A DNA stretch of 64,000 nucleotides from Gordonia sp. PDNC005 (GCF_016919385.1 NZ_CP070351.1:310001-374000), one strand, 5' to 3'; shown: positions 52,815 through 62,023, counted from the stretch's first letter. The notes: generated by a model not told the origin, from the sequence alone. Program-made: numbers and translations.

Positions 52815-52820
52815 TAGCGT
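52815..52820 (+). promoter_or_regulatory. -10 element TAGCGT, leaderless-type
   Basis: TAGCGT is followed by 7 nt and then the GTG of the transglycosylase lipoprotein gene. Confidence 0.55.
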
Positions 52821-52827
52821 CCTGGCC

Positions 52828-53514
52828 GTGCATAGCCGTCAAGTGACGCGGGGGCGCTTGATTCTGATCGTCGGAGTCGTGCTCGCCGCAGTAGTTCTGT
52901 CCGCGTGTTCGCCGCGTCTCGATAAGGAAGACGAGGGCGAAACGCAGCGAGATGTGCCGTCGATTCAACTGCAGGCGTGGGCCGAGCTCCACAGTGACCC
53001 GTACGGGATCCCGAAACGGGCCCTGCAGTCGTACGCGTACGCGGCGGCCGCGATGGCCAAGGCCAACCCTCAGTGCAGTCTCGGCTGGTCGACGCTCGCT
53101 GCGATCGGAAACGTGTCGAGCGACCATGGTGAGGCGGGCAACTCGTCCATCGGTTCGGACGGACGAGTGACACCCGAGCTCCGCGGCCTCCGCCAGGCCA
53201 ACCCCGAACGGGCGAAGCCTCGTGCCGACACCGACGCCGGAACCTACGACGGTTCGACGCGCATCGACGTCACGATGGGGCCGATGCAGATCCTGCCGAG
53301 CCGCTGGGAGCAGTTCGCGACCGACGCCGACAACGACGGCAAGGCTGATCCGGACAACTTCGACGACGCCACGCTCACCACAGCACGTTTCCTGTGCGCT
53401 GCCGGCGGCGACCTCCGCCAGTCGGATGGTTGGGCACGCGCCGTCACGCAGTTCAACGGAACGCCCGGATTTGTGCAGAAGGTGCATGCCCAAGCAGCCG
53501 TTTACGGGCGATGA
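52828..53514 (+). CDS. lytic transglycosylase-like lipoprotein
   Basis: 228 residues. A lipoprotein signal peptide has a lipobox at LSAC (about residues 24-27). The mature part is an SLT/MltB-like domain: IPKRALQSYAYAAAAMAKANPQCSLGWSTLAAIGNVSSDHG, then TMGPMQILPSRWEQFATDADNDGKADPDNFDDATLTTARFLC and YGR. In family members a Glu after IGxxxS is the catalytic acid; here that position reads IGNVSSDHGE, so the exact catalytic residue needs care. It likely opens peptidoglycan for the secretion apparatus. GTG 52828 is 7 nt after a -10 hexamer; an ATG-like start at 52768 lies before the hairpin and is rejected. Confidence 0.78.
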   Translation: MHSRQVTRGRLILIVGVVLAAVVLSACSPRLDKEDEGETQRDVPSIQLQAWAELHSDPYGIPKRALQSYAYAAAAMAKANPQCSLGWSTLAAIGNVSSDHGEAGNSSIGSDGRVTPELRGLRQANPERAKPRADTDAGTYDGSTRIDVTMGPMQILPSRWEQFATDADNDGKADPDNFDDATLTTARFLCAAGGDLRQSDGWARAVTQFNGTPGFVQKVHAQAAVYGR

Positions 53515-53565
53515 CCCGGCGAATCAACTGAGTCTGACATGAGTGATTACGAGGGGAATTACCCG

Positions 53566-55218
53566 ATGACAACCCGACGCGCCCCTGGGCGTGCAAAAAC
53601 GGCGCTGGCAGGGGCTGCGGTCGCGATGGTCGCCGTCCTCACCATCACGGCCTGTTCGTCGTCGAGTCCGTCGAGCAAAGACGAGGCGATCGACCTCAAC
53701 GCTCAACCGCAGTTGACGGTGCCGAACGTCGAGCAGGCGAACATGATCATTCCGCCGGCGCCAGTGGTGCCGGAGCTCCCGACGAAACCAGCGGAGAACG
53801 ACGACACCGCCCCGACGGGGCCTGGCGTGACACCGGATGCGCCGACCGATCTGTACCCGCGACCGAATCCCGAGGATGTCGGAGAGAAGCGCGGAACGGG
53901 GCAGCCCATCACCAAGGGCGGCGTGACGAACGCCTTCGTCGCGAAGCTGACAGGCGCCGACTCCGCCGATCACACAGACACCAAGTGGGGTGTCGCGGGC
54001 AGCGGCAACGCGGTGATGTGGGACAACGGCAACGGCCAGGTCATCACGATGTTCGGCGACACCTTCGGAACTCCGCGTCCGACGGGTGAGAACAGTGATC
54101 AGCCGCCACTGGTGAGCGGTGACGGATTCAATCTGCCGATCATGCCCAAGCAGATCCCTTTCCCCGCACTGCCGTACGTGAACATCACGCAGGGCGGCCA
54201 GCAGGGATCGGGCTTCGCCGGAGACACGGGAACCAAGGCCCCCACGGGATTCGACTGGCGTGTGAACACGCTCGCCTACAGTTCGTCGAAGGATCTCCGT
54301 CAGTTCAGTTACAGCGGGTTCCTGACCAACCGCGCGAATCATGCTCGGGAGATCATCCCGGCTCGGCGCGTGAACGGCAGCGAGATCACGACTCTTCCGA
54401 CGTCGGGCATCTCGATCGGCGGGCGGCAGTACATGTCGTACGCGTCGATTCGACAGTACGGCCCTGCGCCGGGCTCGTGGACGTCGAACTACGCGGGCAT
54501 CGCGGTGTCGACGGACAACGGCGCCACGTGGCGAAAGTCGGGGAATGCCTTCTGGACGAACGCCGGCCCTGCGAGGAACTTCCAGATGCCTGCGCTCGCC
54601 AAGAAGGGCGGCATGGTCTACATGTTCGGCACCGAACAGGGCCGAATTGGTGGCGTGTACGTGGCGCGGGTGCCGGAGAGCCAGATCCTGAACAAGTCGG
54701 CGTATCAGTACTGGACGAACGGTCGGTGGGTCCGCGGTCTCCGTTCGGAACCGACTCCGATTGTGTCCGGCGGAATCGGCGAGGTCTCGGTCCAGTGGAG
54801 CCCGTCGCTCCAGCGCTGGCTGATGCTGTCGACAGACGTCTTCAACAACGGCATCGTCCTGCGCCAGGCGGCCACGCCCGGAGGCCCGTGGACGAAGCCG
54901 CAGGTGGTCGCATCGGGTAAGAACTACCCGTCGATCTACGGGGCGAGCATTCACCCGTGGTCGAAGGGGAACGACCTGTACTTCACGATGTCGCAGTGGA
55001 GCAGCTACAACGTCTATCTGATGCACGCGACTGTGACGCGTCAGGGTATCCCCGGGCCTCGCCCACGAGTCCCGGAGATCCCCTTGCCCGGGAATGCGCG
55101 GATCCCGGGCGGACCGATGCCTGATCTGGGGTCGCCGTCGCTCCCGACATTGAAGCTGCCGGACTCGATGCAGGGGCCTCGCAGCAATCCGGGGGCTCCG
55201 CGCGGTCCCGGCAACTGA
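53566..55218 (+). CDS. DUF4185 secreted lipoprotein
   Basis: 550 residues. A lipobox (LTITACSS) gives a lipoprotein anchor, followed by a Pro-rich stretch (about 50-125). A DUF4185 domain then starts near KWGVAGSGNAVMWDNGNGQVITMFGDTFG and includes GIAVSTDNGATWRKSGNAFW and FQMPALAKKGGMVYMFGTEQGRIGGVYVARVP, resembling five-bladed beta-propeller glycan-active proteins. The enzyme activity is unproven. ATG 53566 has GAGGGGAA 7 nt upstream; ATG 53539 is an alternative. The tail is Pro/Gly-rich. Located beside the transglycosylase, it may act on cell-wall glycans. Confidence 0.8.
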   Translation: MTTRRAPGRAKTALAGAAVAMVAVLTITACSSSSPSSKDEAIDLNAQPQLTVPNVEQANMIIPPAPVVPELPTKPAENDDTAPTGPGVTPDAPTDLYPRPNPEDVGEKRGTGQPITKGGVTNAFVAKLTGADSADHTDTKWGVAGSGNAVMWDNGNGQVITMFGDTFGTPRPTGENSDQPPLVSGDGFNLPIMPKQIPFPALPYVNITQGGQQGSGFAGDTGTKAPTGFDWRVNTLAYSSSKDLRQFSYSGFLTNRANHAREIIPARRVNGSEITTLPTSGISIGGRQYMSYASIRQYGPAPGSWTSNYAGIAVSTDNGATWRKSGNAFWTNAGPARNFQMPALAKKGGMVYMFGTEQGRIGGVYVARVPESQILNKSAYQYWTNGRWVRGLRSEPTPIVSGGIGEVSVQWSPSLQRWLMLSTDVFNNGIVLRQAATPGGPWTKPQVVASGKNYPSIYGASIHPWSKGNDLYFTMSQWSSYNVYLMHATVTRQGIPGPRPRVPEIPLPGNARIPGGPMPDLGSPSLPTLKLPDSMQGPRSNPGAPRGPGN

Positions 55219-55234
55219 ACGAATCTCTCGTCGC

Positions 55235-55282
55235 GAAGCCGCTGCAGTGCGCCTGGTAAGCGAAGGGCACTGCGGCGGCTTC
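55235..55282. terminator. hairpin after the DUF4185 gene
   Basis: 16-nt arms (GAAGCCGCTGCAGTGC and its complement with one G-T pair) are separated by 16 nt. The remaining sequence up to 55465 holds no evident gene. Confidence 0.65.
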
Positions 55283-55465
55283 GTGCGTCCGGCAGGTTGA
55301 AGGCCGAATTTCGGTCTGCACCTGCGGGTTTCGCATCTGAGGGGAGTCGTTCAAACAGCTTTCTCCCTGTTGCACCGGCTCGGTTCGCCCGATATGTTTG
55401 GGTGGTGCTGTCGGGCGACCGGTCCGTCAGAGTTCGTGAAATCCAAGCATTGGGGAGGTGGCCTC

Positions 55466-55804
55466 ATGACCACTGGTGGGGCATGGTCTGTCGATACGGC
55501 AGCCGTCAAGAATCACTCGGGAAATCTTGAAGACGCGTTGTCGCAGTTCTCGTCGAATTCGAAGGAATTCGACGATGCGATGAACGACCTGCTGGGCACG
55601 GGAATGAAGGACGGTGCCGAAGAGGCGTTCCGTGACCTGCATTCGCAGTGGATGGAGGCTGGAACTCAGGTCCAGAAGGGGCTCGAGCAGCTCGGCCTGC
55701 GCACTGACGATGTTGCGAAGGCTTTTGATCAGGGCAAGCAGGATCAGGCCGATCAGGTGCGCTCAGCCGGCGCCCAGATGAACTTCCACGTCCAGAACGT
55801 CTGA
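55466..55804 (+). CDS. WXG100-like partner protein with FHV tail
   Basis: 112 residues, helical, first gene of the Rhs toxin cassette. It contains WSVDTAAVKNHSGNLEDALSQF, FRDLHSQWMEAGTQVQKGLEQLGL and ends QMNFHVQNV, clearly paralogous to the protein encoded at 41.4-41.7 kb. ATG 55466 follows GGGGAGG. It probably pairs with the next gene's WXG100 protein and helps target the Rhs toxin to the ESX channel, as small LXG/WXG partners do in other type VII toxin operons. Confidence 0.72.
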   Translation: MTTGGAWSVDTAAVKNHSGNLEDALSQFSSNSKEFDDAMNDLLGTGMKDGAEEAFRDLHSQWMEAGTQVQKGLEQLGLRTDDVAKAFDQGKQDQADQVRSAGAQMNFHVQNV

Positions 55805-55857
55805 CGACGACTCCGGCATCACCGTAGACACATCTCGCTCGTAGGGGGCACACAGAC

Positions 55858-56166
55858 ATGACCACTGACGGATCGTACGGATACGACCCGGCCGCTGCGC
55901 AGGCGGCCGAAGACCGGGTGGAGACTGCGGCGACGAGCCTGCAGGGCTCGGTTGACGAGCTGAAGACACAACTGCAGACGCTGTCGGGTTCGTGGGACGG
56001 CGACGAGCACGAGCAGTATTCGGGTGTTCATCAGAAGGTGAGTGATGGATTCGAGTCGATCACTCAGACGTTGAGCCAGATCAAAGCGGCGCTTGGGGAC
56101 AACACGCAGGCTGTCGCGGCTATGCGACAGGGTGTTCAGCAGTCGATTACTGGCGGCAAGGCCTGA
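55858..56166 (+). CDS. WXG100-family protein
   Basis: 102 residues. Helix, W-D-G turn (TLSGSWDGDEHEQYSG), helix. TLSQIKAALGDNTQAVAAMRQGVQQSITGG ends the second helix. AGGGGG lies about 10 nt before the ATG. It is 53 nt downstream of its FHV-tail partner and 115 nt upstream of the Rhs toxin, so the three genes probably form one export cassette. Confidence 0.82.
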   Translation: MTTDGSYGYDPAAAQAAEDRVETAATSLQGSVDELKTQLQTLSGSWDGDEHEQYSGVHQKVSDGFESITQTLSQIKAALGDNTQAVAAMRQGVQQSITGGKA

Positions 56167-56281
56167 TTGTGGGCTGCGGGCCGACCACTGGGTGACCGGT
56201 GGTCGGCTTTCTTTCTATTCGAGTCACTTCTAGTTCGAGTCTTGTCCCGTGGCCTGCGGGATTTGAGGGGGTCATGTCGTT

Positions 56282-59200
56282 ATGCCTGCTGAGTTGCTTC
56301 CCGGCTTGGAGACGTTCACCAGTCCTGGGCGTCCGATGTATCTCAATGGCGAGCCGTGGGCGGTGTTGGCGGGTGCTCAGCGGTACACCAAGTTTGCGGC
56401 TGATTGTGTGACGGCTGCGTCAGTGATTCGCAGTTTGGATTCATCCCGTTTTCAGGGGGATGAGGCTGAGGCGTTTCGCGATAAGTTGGACGATCGTCTG
56501 CCGGGTTGGCTGGATGTGACTGGGCGTGCTCATGAGGTTGTGGGTGCGGCGATCAAGACGTTCGGCGGGGTGTTCGAGGGCGACCATTCGCATATGCAGG
56601 TGATTCGTTCGCAGGCACCGGGTTCGCATGGTGCGGTGCAGACGGCCGCGACGAATGTCAATCGTTTGGAGATTCAGCTGGTTGCTGACCGTGCGGCGGA
56701 GTCGGTGGCTCAGGCCGATCATGCGGCGTCGGCGACGGCTGCGGCTGCGGGTGCGGCGACGCCGGCCGGGCCGGGGTTGGCGGCCAAGGAGGGGCAGGCT
56801 GCGGCTACGGCGTCGGCGGCGACAGCTAAGGCGAATGAGACTCAGGCAGAGTTGGCTGCTGCCTGGGCGGAATATCGCCGTGCTCGCGGTGTGTGGGATG
56901 CGTTGTTGGCTGATGCCGAGGGTATTCAGGTGACGATGCACGATGCGGCGACTGCGGCGCAGAACATCATCGATGGGCAGAAGGACACTCCGTTCGAGGA
57001 GAATCCGTCGGGTATCAAGGCATTCTTCGGTGCGGTGGGGGATTGGATTGATGAGCATGCCGACATTCTGAAGTTGATCTCGGAGATCCTGGTGACGGTC
57101 GGTGGGATCGTTGCGATGTTCCCGGGGATCGGTACGGCGATCGGCGCGGCGTTGATCGGTGTCGGCATGTTGATGAAGTTGGCGTTGACGTTGAACGGGA
57201 ACATGTCGTGGGGCGAGTTCGCGATGTCGTCGTTGGATGCGATACCGGGGCTGGGTAAGGCGACGCAGGTTGCCAAGCTCGGCAAGTTGGGCAAGCTCGG
57301 GCGTGCGTGTGCGAATGACCCGGTCGACGTGTTCTCCGGTGATGTTGTTGATGTCGAGGTCGATTTCCGGATTGACGGTGCGTTTCCGTTTGCTTTTGAG
57401 CGCGGGTTGATGACGTCGTTCCGTGCGGGTCGGTCGTTCGGTCCGTCGTGGGTGTCGGTGTTCGATTCGTGTGTTGAGGTGACCGAGTCCGGGGTGGTGT
57501 TCATCGGCCCTGATGGTCTCGGCGTTGAGTTCGATCATCCCGTCGGCGACGGCGAGGTGGGGTCTGTTGATACTGCTGGCTGGCGGTTGTCGTTCGTTGA
57601 TGGCGCGTACCGAGTTCGCGACGTCGCGACTGGTGTGACGTATGTGTATTCGATGGTTGGCGAGTTCTCGTCGGTCACGATGCCCGACGTCGAGGACGGC
57701 GCGGCGAAGGCTGACGCTGACGAGTCGTGGGAGTCGTCGGCAACGATGTCGGGTTCGTCGTTGGCTGCGGTCACCGGCTTTTCGGTGGTGGTCGCGTTGA
57801 CGGCGGCGGTTCACCACAGTGGTCATGGCTACGAGGTGGAGTACGACAGGCAGTCTGGTCTGCCTGATCGGGTTCGTCTGACCGGCGGTGCGGTGGTGTC
57901 GGTTGCGTGCGATCGGGTGTCGGGCAGGGTTGTCGGGTTGTCGGTCGCCGATGAGGGCGGCGTCTCGCTTGCGGTGGTGCGGTACGAGTACTCGATTAGT
58001 GACGAGCTGGTTGCCGTGTTTGCCGGTGAGGGCGTGCCGTTGCGGTATACGTACGATTCGGCCGGTCGTGTGTCGTCGTGGTCTGACCGTAATGGGATGA
58101 CGTATCGGTACGTGTATGACGAGGCCGGGCGGTGTGTGGCTCAGGCGGGCACTGGCGGTGTGTATGCCAATGCCACTGTGTATCTGCCTGACGCTGGTCC
58201 CGGTGCGGCTGCTGGCGGGCGTTTGTCGGTGATGATTCAGACTGCGGCGGCGTTGGATGTCGGCTCGCGCGGTGATGATGCTGCGGCGATTGCTCGGACG
58301 CTTGAGGCTGTTGATGCGCTTGATCTGGTGGCTGCTCTGACCGAGCGCGGTCTGGCCGGTGTTGGGATCACTCTGCCTGATCGTGTGATGGCGGGCGGTG
58401 CTGATCATCGTGATGCCGCCGGACGTGTGTTCGCCGATGTTGACCCGTCGTTGTGGCGTGATGAGGTCCTCGGTGATGTTCGGTGTGAGATCTACCGGTG
58501 TGATCGTGATGGTGATGTGTGGCAGTCGATCGATGCTGCCGGCGGGGTCACTACTCGTGAGTTCTCTCGTCGTCTGGTGGTGCGTGAGGTCGCCCCGGAT
58601 GGTGGGGTGAGCGTCCTCGAGCGTGATGCTGATGGTCTGGTGCTTGCTGAGTCGGGTCCTGGCGGGGTGTCGGTGCGGGTGGACTACGGCGGGTTGGGTG
58701 TTCCGACTCGTGTTGTTGATGGGGCTGGTCGGGTCACTGAGTTCGAGGTTGATGCGGTCGGCAATGTGGTGTCGGTGACCGATCCTGCGGGGTTGGTGAC
58801 GCGTCGGGAGTTCGAGTACCGGGTGTCGGGGTCGGTGCTGTCGCGGATTGTTGATCCGTCGGGTGCGGTGACGGAGATCGATTGTGATGGTGCGGGTCGT
58901 CCGGTGCGGGTGATCGATCCCTCGGGGCGCGCGGTGAATTATGACTATGACGTGTTCGGCAATGTCACCTCCATCATGGATCCTGATGGCCGTCAGACGC
59001 GTCAATCGTGGAACGCGCGCGGTGACCTGGTGGAGCGGGTTCATCCGGATGGTTCGCGGGAGAGTGCGACCTATGACGCTGAGGGAAACCTTGTGGCGTC
59101 GGTGGATGAGGTCGGTGGTCGTCGGACGTCGTTGTTCGGACCGATGGATTCGCCGGTGGAGATGGTTGATGCTGCTGGTGGTCGTATCCGTGTGCGGTAT

Positions 59201-61381
59201 GACACGCAGTTGCAGGTTCAGGAGGTGGTCAACCCGGACGGGCATTCGTGGACGTTCGATTATGACCGTGCGGGCCGCCTGATCGGCGAAACGGACTACA
59301 ACGGTGCGCGTACGTCGTATCGGTTGGATGCGGTTGGGCGTGTGGTTGAGCGGGTCGACGCGTTGGGTCGGGCGGTGGTCAATGAGTATGACGCTGCCGG
59401 CCGGTTGTGGGCGTTCACTTCTGATGTTGATGGTCGGACGGAGTTCACGTTCTCGGCTGCTGGGCAGATGGTGCGTGCTGTTAATGCTGATGCGGTTGTC
59501 GACTTCGAGTACGACCCGGCCTCTGGTGTGTTGGTCGGCGAGACGGTGAACGGCATTAGTGCGCGGTGGCGCCCTGATCCTGTTGGGCGGACGTCGGTGC
59601 GGACGGTGGAGTTGCCTGCTGAGGTTGCTGGTGGCGGCAGGTGGGAGTCGTTGTTTGTGTGGGATCAGTCGGGGTTGTTGCAGCAGGTGGCTACGACTGC
59701 GGATCGGTCGACCGCGGGTGTGGTTGATGGGTTGCGTTTTGCTTACGACGGGTCCGGGCGTGAGGTGTCGCGGGCCGTGGGTGCGCGGGCGGTGGTGGCG
59801 CAGCGGTTTGATGTGCGGGACCGGTTGATTGAGCAGGTGGTGTCGGCGTTGCCGGCTCCGACTCCGGCTGCGGCTGGTGCGGGTGTTCGGGCGTCGGGTC
59901 GGCAGGCCGCGGGTTCGTTGTCGGTGGTGGCGGGGCGGTCATGGTCGTATCGGGCTGATTCGTATGTGGAGTCGGTTCGTGATGTGCGTGGTGGTTCGGC
60001 GGGGTTCTCGGTGGATGCGCAGGGGCGGATCACTGCGGCGGTTCCTGCTTCGGGTGCGGGGGCCTCGGGTGCGGTGGTGTCGGAGGGGTTCGGGTATAGC
60101 CCGGCGGGTGTTCTTGATCGGGTCTCGGGTGGTCTTGGTGTTGCCGGGGTGGCGTCGTCGCCGCGGTCGGGTCCGGCTGCTTCTGGTGGTGATCGGTCGG
60201 TTGCGGTGTCGGGGACGTTGGTGACGCGGATTGGTGCTGATCGGTTTGTCTATGACGGTGCTGGGCAGTTGGTGGAGCGTCGTCATCAGAGGTTGTCGCG
60301 TAAGCCGGAGGTGACGCGGTTTACCTATACCGGGGCCGGTCAGATTCGGTCGGTGGTGACGCCGTCGGGTTCGGTGTGGCGGTATGGGTATGACGCGTTT
60401 GGTCGGCGGGTGTCTAAGACGCATACCGGTGCTGATGGGGCGGTGCTGGATGAGGTTGTGTTCGGGTGGGATGGCGATGATGTGGTGTCGCAGACGTCGA
60501 TTGCGTGTTCGGATCGTGCCGGGGCGGTGTCGGGTGCGGCGTCGTCGTTGGTGTGGGTGTATCACCCGGATACCCGTGAGCCGTTGGAGCAGCATGCCCG
60601 GCATGTGACACCCGATGGTGCGGCGGGGTCTGGCCGTGTCGAGTCGGGTGGGCGTGTTGAGGGGTGGTCGCAGGCTCGGGTTGATGATGAGTTCTTTGCG
60701 ATTGTGTCTGATTTGGCGTTGGCGCCGACGGAGCTGATTGATCCGGGGACGGGTCAGGTTGTTGGTGTTGCGTCGCGGTCGGTGTGGGGTCGGACACGGT
60801 GGTCGGGTGTGTCGACTCCGTTGCGGTTTGCTGGTCAGCAGTACGATCCGGAGTCTGGTCTGCACTACAATCGCCACAGGTTCTATGATCCGGAGACGGC
60901 GTCGTATACGAGTCCTGATCCGTTGGGTGTGGCCCCGAATCTGGCGTCGGCGACGGCGTATGTGCATAACCCTCATACCTGGGTCGACCCACTCGGACTA
61001 AGAAAGTGCACGGATGGTGTCGTATACCTGCGGACTAATGCGCGGACGGGGAAAGAGTACGTCGGGCAGGCGAAGAATCCTGCAAGATTTAAGGCTCGTC
61101 AGTGGTCACATAACGCGAAACTAAAGGTCACGACGGGAAATCCCCGTGCGAAGTATAGATTCGACGTGCTGGGTCGTGGAGATCAGAATATTAGCCTATC
61201 GCGGCTTGAGCAGCACCATATTAACGATCGAAACGGCGTGGGCGGGCATGGTTTCGGAATTTTGGAGAACAAGAGAAATCAAATGATTGAATCGAAGTAT
61301 CTGAAGGCCGGCGGCGATCTTTCATCGAATGAACTTGCTGCATCGCGGTTTAAGATGGGTAAGGGTGTCGATTTTGTCTAA
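56282..61381 (+). CDS. type VII-exported Rhs-repeat toxin with GIY-YIG-like nuclease tip
   Basis: 1699 residues. Residues 1-220 are an Ala-rich helical ESX-export region. Residues ~260-330 contain a hydrophobic Gly/Ala hairpin (ILVTVGGIVAMFPGIGTAIGAALIG). A DUF6531-type start (DPVDVFSGDVVDVEVDFRI) leads into YD/Rhs repeats up to ~1500. The Rhs core signature YDPESGLHYNRHRFYDP with YTSPDPLG is at ~1520-1550, followed by AYVHNPHTWVDPLGL. The ~125-residue tip has GVVYLRTNARTGKEYVGQ, then RFKARQWSH and LEQHHIN: the GIY-YIG order of motif, Arg and Glu. The tip is less GC-rich than the body. It is probably a DNA-cleaving antibacterial effector. ATG 56282 follows GAGGGG. Confidence 0.88.
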   Translation: MPAELLPGLETFTSPGRPMYLNGEPWAVLAGAQRYTKFAADCVTAASVIRSLDSSRFQGDEAEAFRDKLDDRLPGWLDVTGRAHEVVGAAIKTFGGVFEGDHSHMQVIRSQAPGSHGAVQTAATNVNRLEIQLVADRAAESVAQADHAASATAAAAGAATPAGPGLAAKEGQAAATASAATAKANETQAELAAAWAEYRRARGVWDALLADAEGIQVTMHDAATAAQNIIDGQKDTPFEENPSGIKAFFGAVGDWIDEHADILKLISEILVTVGGIVAMFPGIGTAIGAALIGVGMLMKLALTLNGNMSWGEFAMSSLDAIPGLGKATQVAKLGKLGKLGRACANDPVDVFSGDVVDVEVDFRIDGAFPFAFERGLMTSFRAGRSFGPSWVSVFDSCVEVTESGVVFIGPDGLGVEFDHPVGDGEVGSVDTAGWRLSFVDGAYRVRDVATGVTYVYSMVGEFSSVTMPDVEDGAAKADADESWESSATMSGSSLAAVTGFSVVVALTAAVHHSGHGYEVEYDRQSGLPDRVRLTGGAVVSVACDRVSGRVVGLSVADEGGVSLAVVRYEYSISDELVAVFAGEGVPLRYTYDSAGRVSSWSDRNGMTYRYVYDEAGRCVAQAGTGGVYANATVYLPDAGPGAAAGGRLSVMIQTAAALDVGSRGDDAAAIARTLEAVDALDLVAALTERGLAGVGITLPDRVMAGGADHRDAAGRVFADVDPSLWRDEVLGDVRCEIYRCDRDGDVWQSIDAAGGVTTREFSRRLVVREVAPDGGVSVLERDADGLVLAESGPGGVSVRVDYGGLGVPTRVVDGAGRVTEFEVDAVGNVVSVTDPAGLVTRREFEYRVSGSVLSRIVDPSGAVTEIDCDGAGRPVRVIDPSGRAVNYDYDVFGNVTSIMDPDGRQTRQSWNARGDLVERVHPDGSRESATYDAEGNLVASVDEVGGRRTSLFGPMDSPVEMVDAAGGRIRVRYDTQLQVQEVVNPDGHSWTFDYDRAGRLIGETDYNGARTSYRLDAVGRVVERVDALGRAVVNEYDAAGRLWAFTSDVDGRTEFTFSAAGQMVRAVNADAVVDFEYDPASGVLVGETVNGISARWRPDPVGRTSVRTVELPAEVAGGGRWESLFVWDQSGLLQQVATTADRSTAGVVDGLRFAYDGSGREVSRAVGARAVVAQRFDVRDRLIEQVVSALPAPTPAAAGAGVRASGRQAAGSLSVVAGRSWSYRADSYVESVRDVRGGSAGFSVDAQGRITAAVPASGAGASGAVVSEGFGYSPAGVLDRVSGGLGVAGVASSPRSGPAASGGDRSVAVSGTLVTRIGADRFVYDGAGQLVERRHQRLSRKPEVTRFTYTGAGQIRSVVTPSGSVWRYGYDAFGRRVSKTHTGADGAVLDEVVFGWDGDDVVSQTSIACSDRAGAVSGAASSLVWVYHPDTREPLEQHARHVTPDGAAGSGRVESGGRVEGWSQARVDDEFFAIVSDLALAPTELIDPGTGQVVGVASRSVWGRTRWSGVSTPLRFAGQQYDPESGLHYNRHRFYDPETASYTSPDPLGVAPNLASATAYVHNPHTWVDPLGLRKCTDGVVYLRTNARTGKEYVGQAKNPARFKARQWSHNAKLKVTTGNPRAKYRFDVLGRGDQNISLSRLEQHHINDRNGVGGHGFGILENKRNQMIESKYLKAGGDLSSNELAASRFKMGKGVDFV

Positions 61382-61997
61382 GGATAAGAAGGGGCGAGTG
61401 AATTCGCCGTTCTCTATTGGTGAAGTCCTCGGGTACAGGTTGCCCAGTGGGAAGATGGCGCTGACTCAAGTCTATGCCCAGAACTACGTCCTGGGCGTGC
61501 CAGGGGATCGAGTCGTCCACTTCTCGGACTCGTACAGCACGGATGCCCCGATCTTTGTTGCATTCAGGGATGGCGGGACGGAAATTGAGTACGACAAGGC
61601 GTCGAGTCGGCTTGATCGTGAGACGGTGGTCGATGTCATCTCTAGTCCAGTGGTGGCGTGGGAGTGGATAATTCCCCGGGTTCGTGGCGGCTGGGGGGAC
61701 GATTGGTGCCACATAGGCGTCTTCCCGATTATGAACAGATTGAATCTTCCGCTGTTCTTGAACGGCTCAGAGCTGGGCGAAGAAGTAGAGCTTGTGGATC
61801 TATTCACGGAGGCAAGGACAACTATTTCTGGCCCGGTTTCTCGGAATGCTTATCGGACAACTGGGGCCAGTACGGTAGGTGTACTCGATTCCATACTGCA
61901 GATCGCTACGAGTGATCCAGATGAATACGATCCAGAAACTAGAGACGCCTTATCTCAGAATCCTGAGGGAATTCGTGCTCCTTTCAATCTAGGTTGA
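61365..61997 (+). CDS. candidate immunity protein for the Rhs toxin
   Basis: About 210 residues, soluble and acidic. It begins at GTG 61365 or TTG 61374, both overlapping the toxin's 3' end in another frame, with AAGGG about 8 nt before the TTG. The opening (SPFSIGEVLGYRLPSGKMALTQVYAQNY) recalls the Imm26 family of immunity proteins; this is a weak resemblance. Overlap with a toxin tip, similar lower GC and absence of a signal peptide support a cytosolic antitoxin role. The C-terminal ~50 residues are hydrophilic. Confidence 0.65.
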   Translation: MSILSKDKKGRVNSPFSIGEVLGYRLPSGKMALTQVYAQNYVLGVPGDRVVHFSDSYSTDAPIFVAFRDGGTEIEYDKASSRLDRETVVDVISSPVVAWEWIIPRVRGGWGDDWCHIGVFPIMNRLNLPLFLNGSELGEEVELVDLFTEARTTISGPVSRNAYRTTGASTVGVLDSILQIATSDPDEYDPETRDALSQNPEGIRAPFNLG

Positions 61998-62023
61998 GGG
62001 GCCTTCTGTGTCGTTAGAGTATG

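Noticed and set aside
56441..59245. 934-codon open frame on the minus strand
   Set aside because: It is antisense to the Rhs toxin. High GC with biased third positions leaves the antisense frame open; the translation is a low-complexity Arg/His/Thr-rich protein with no domain.
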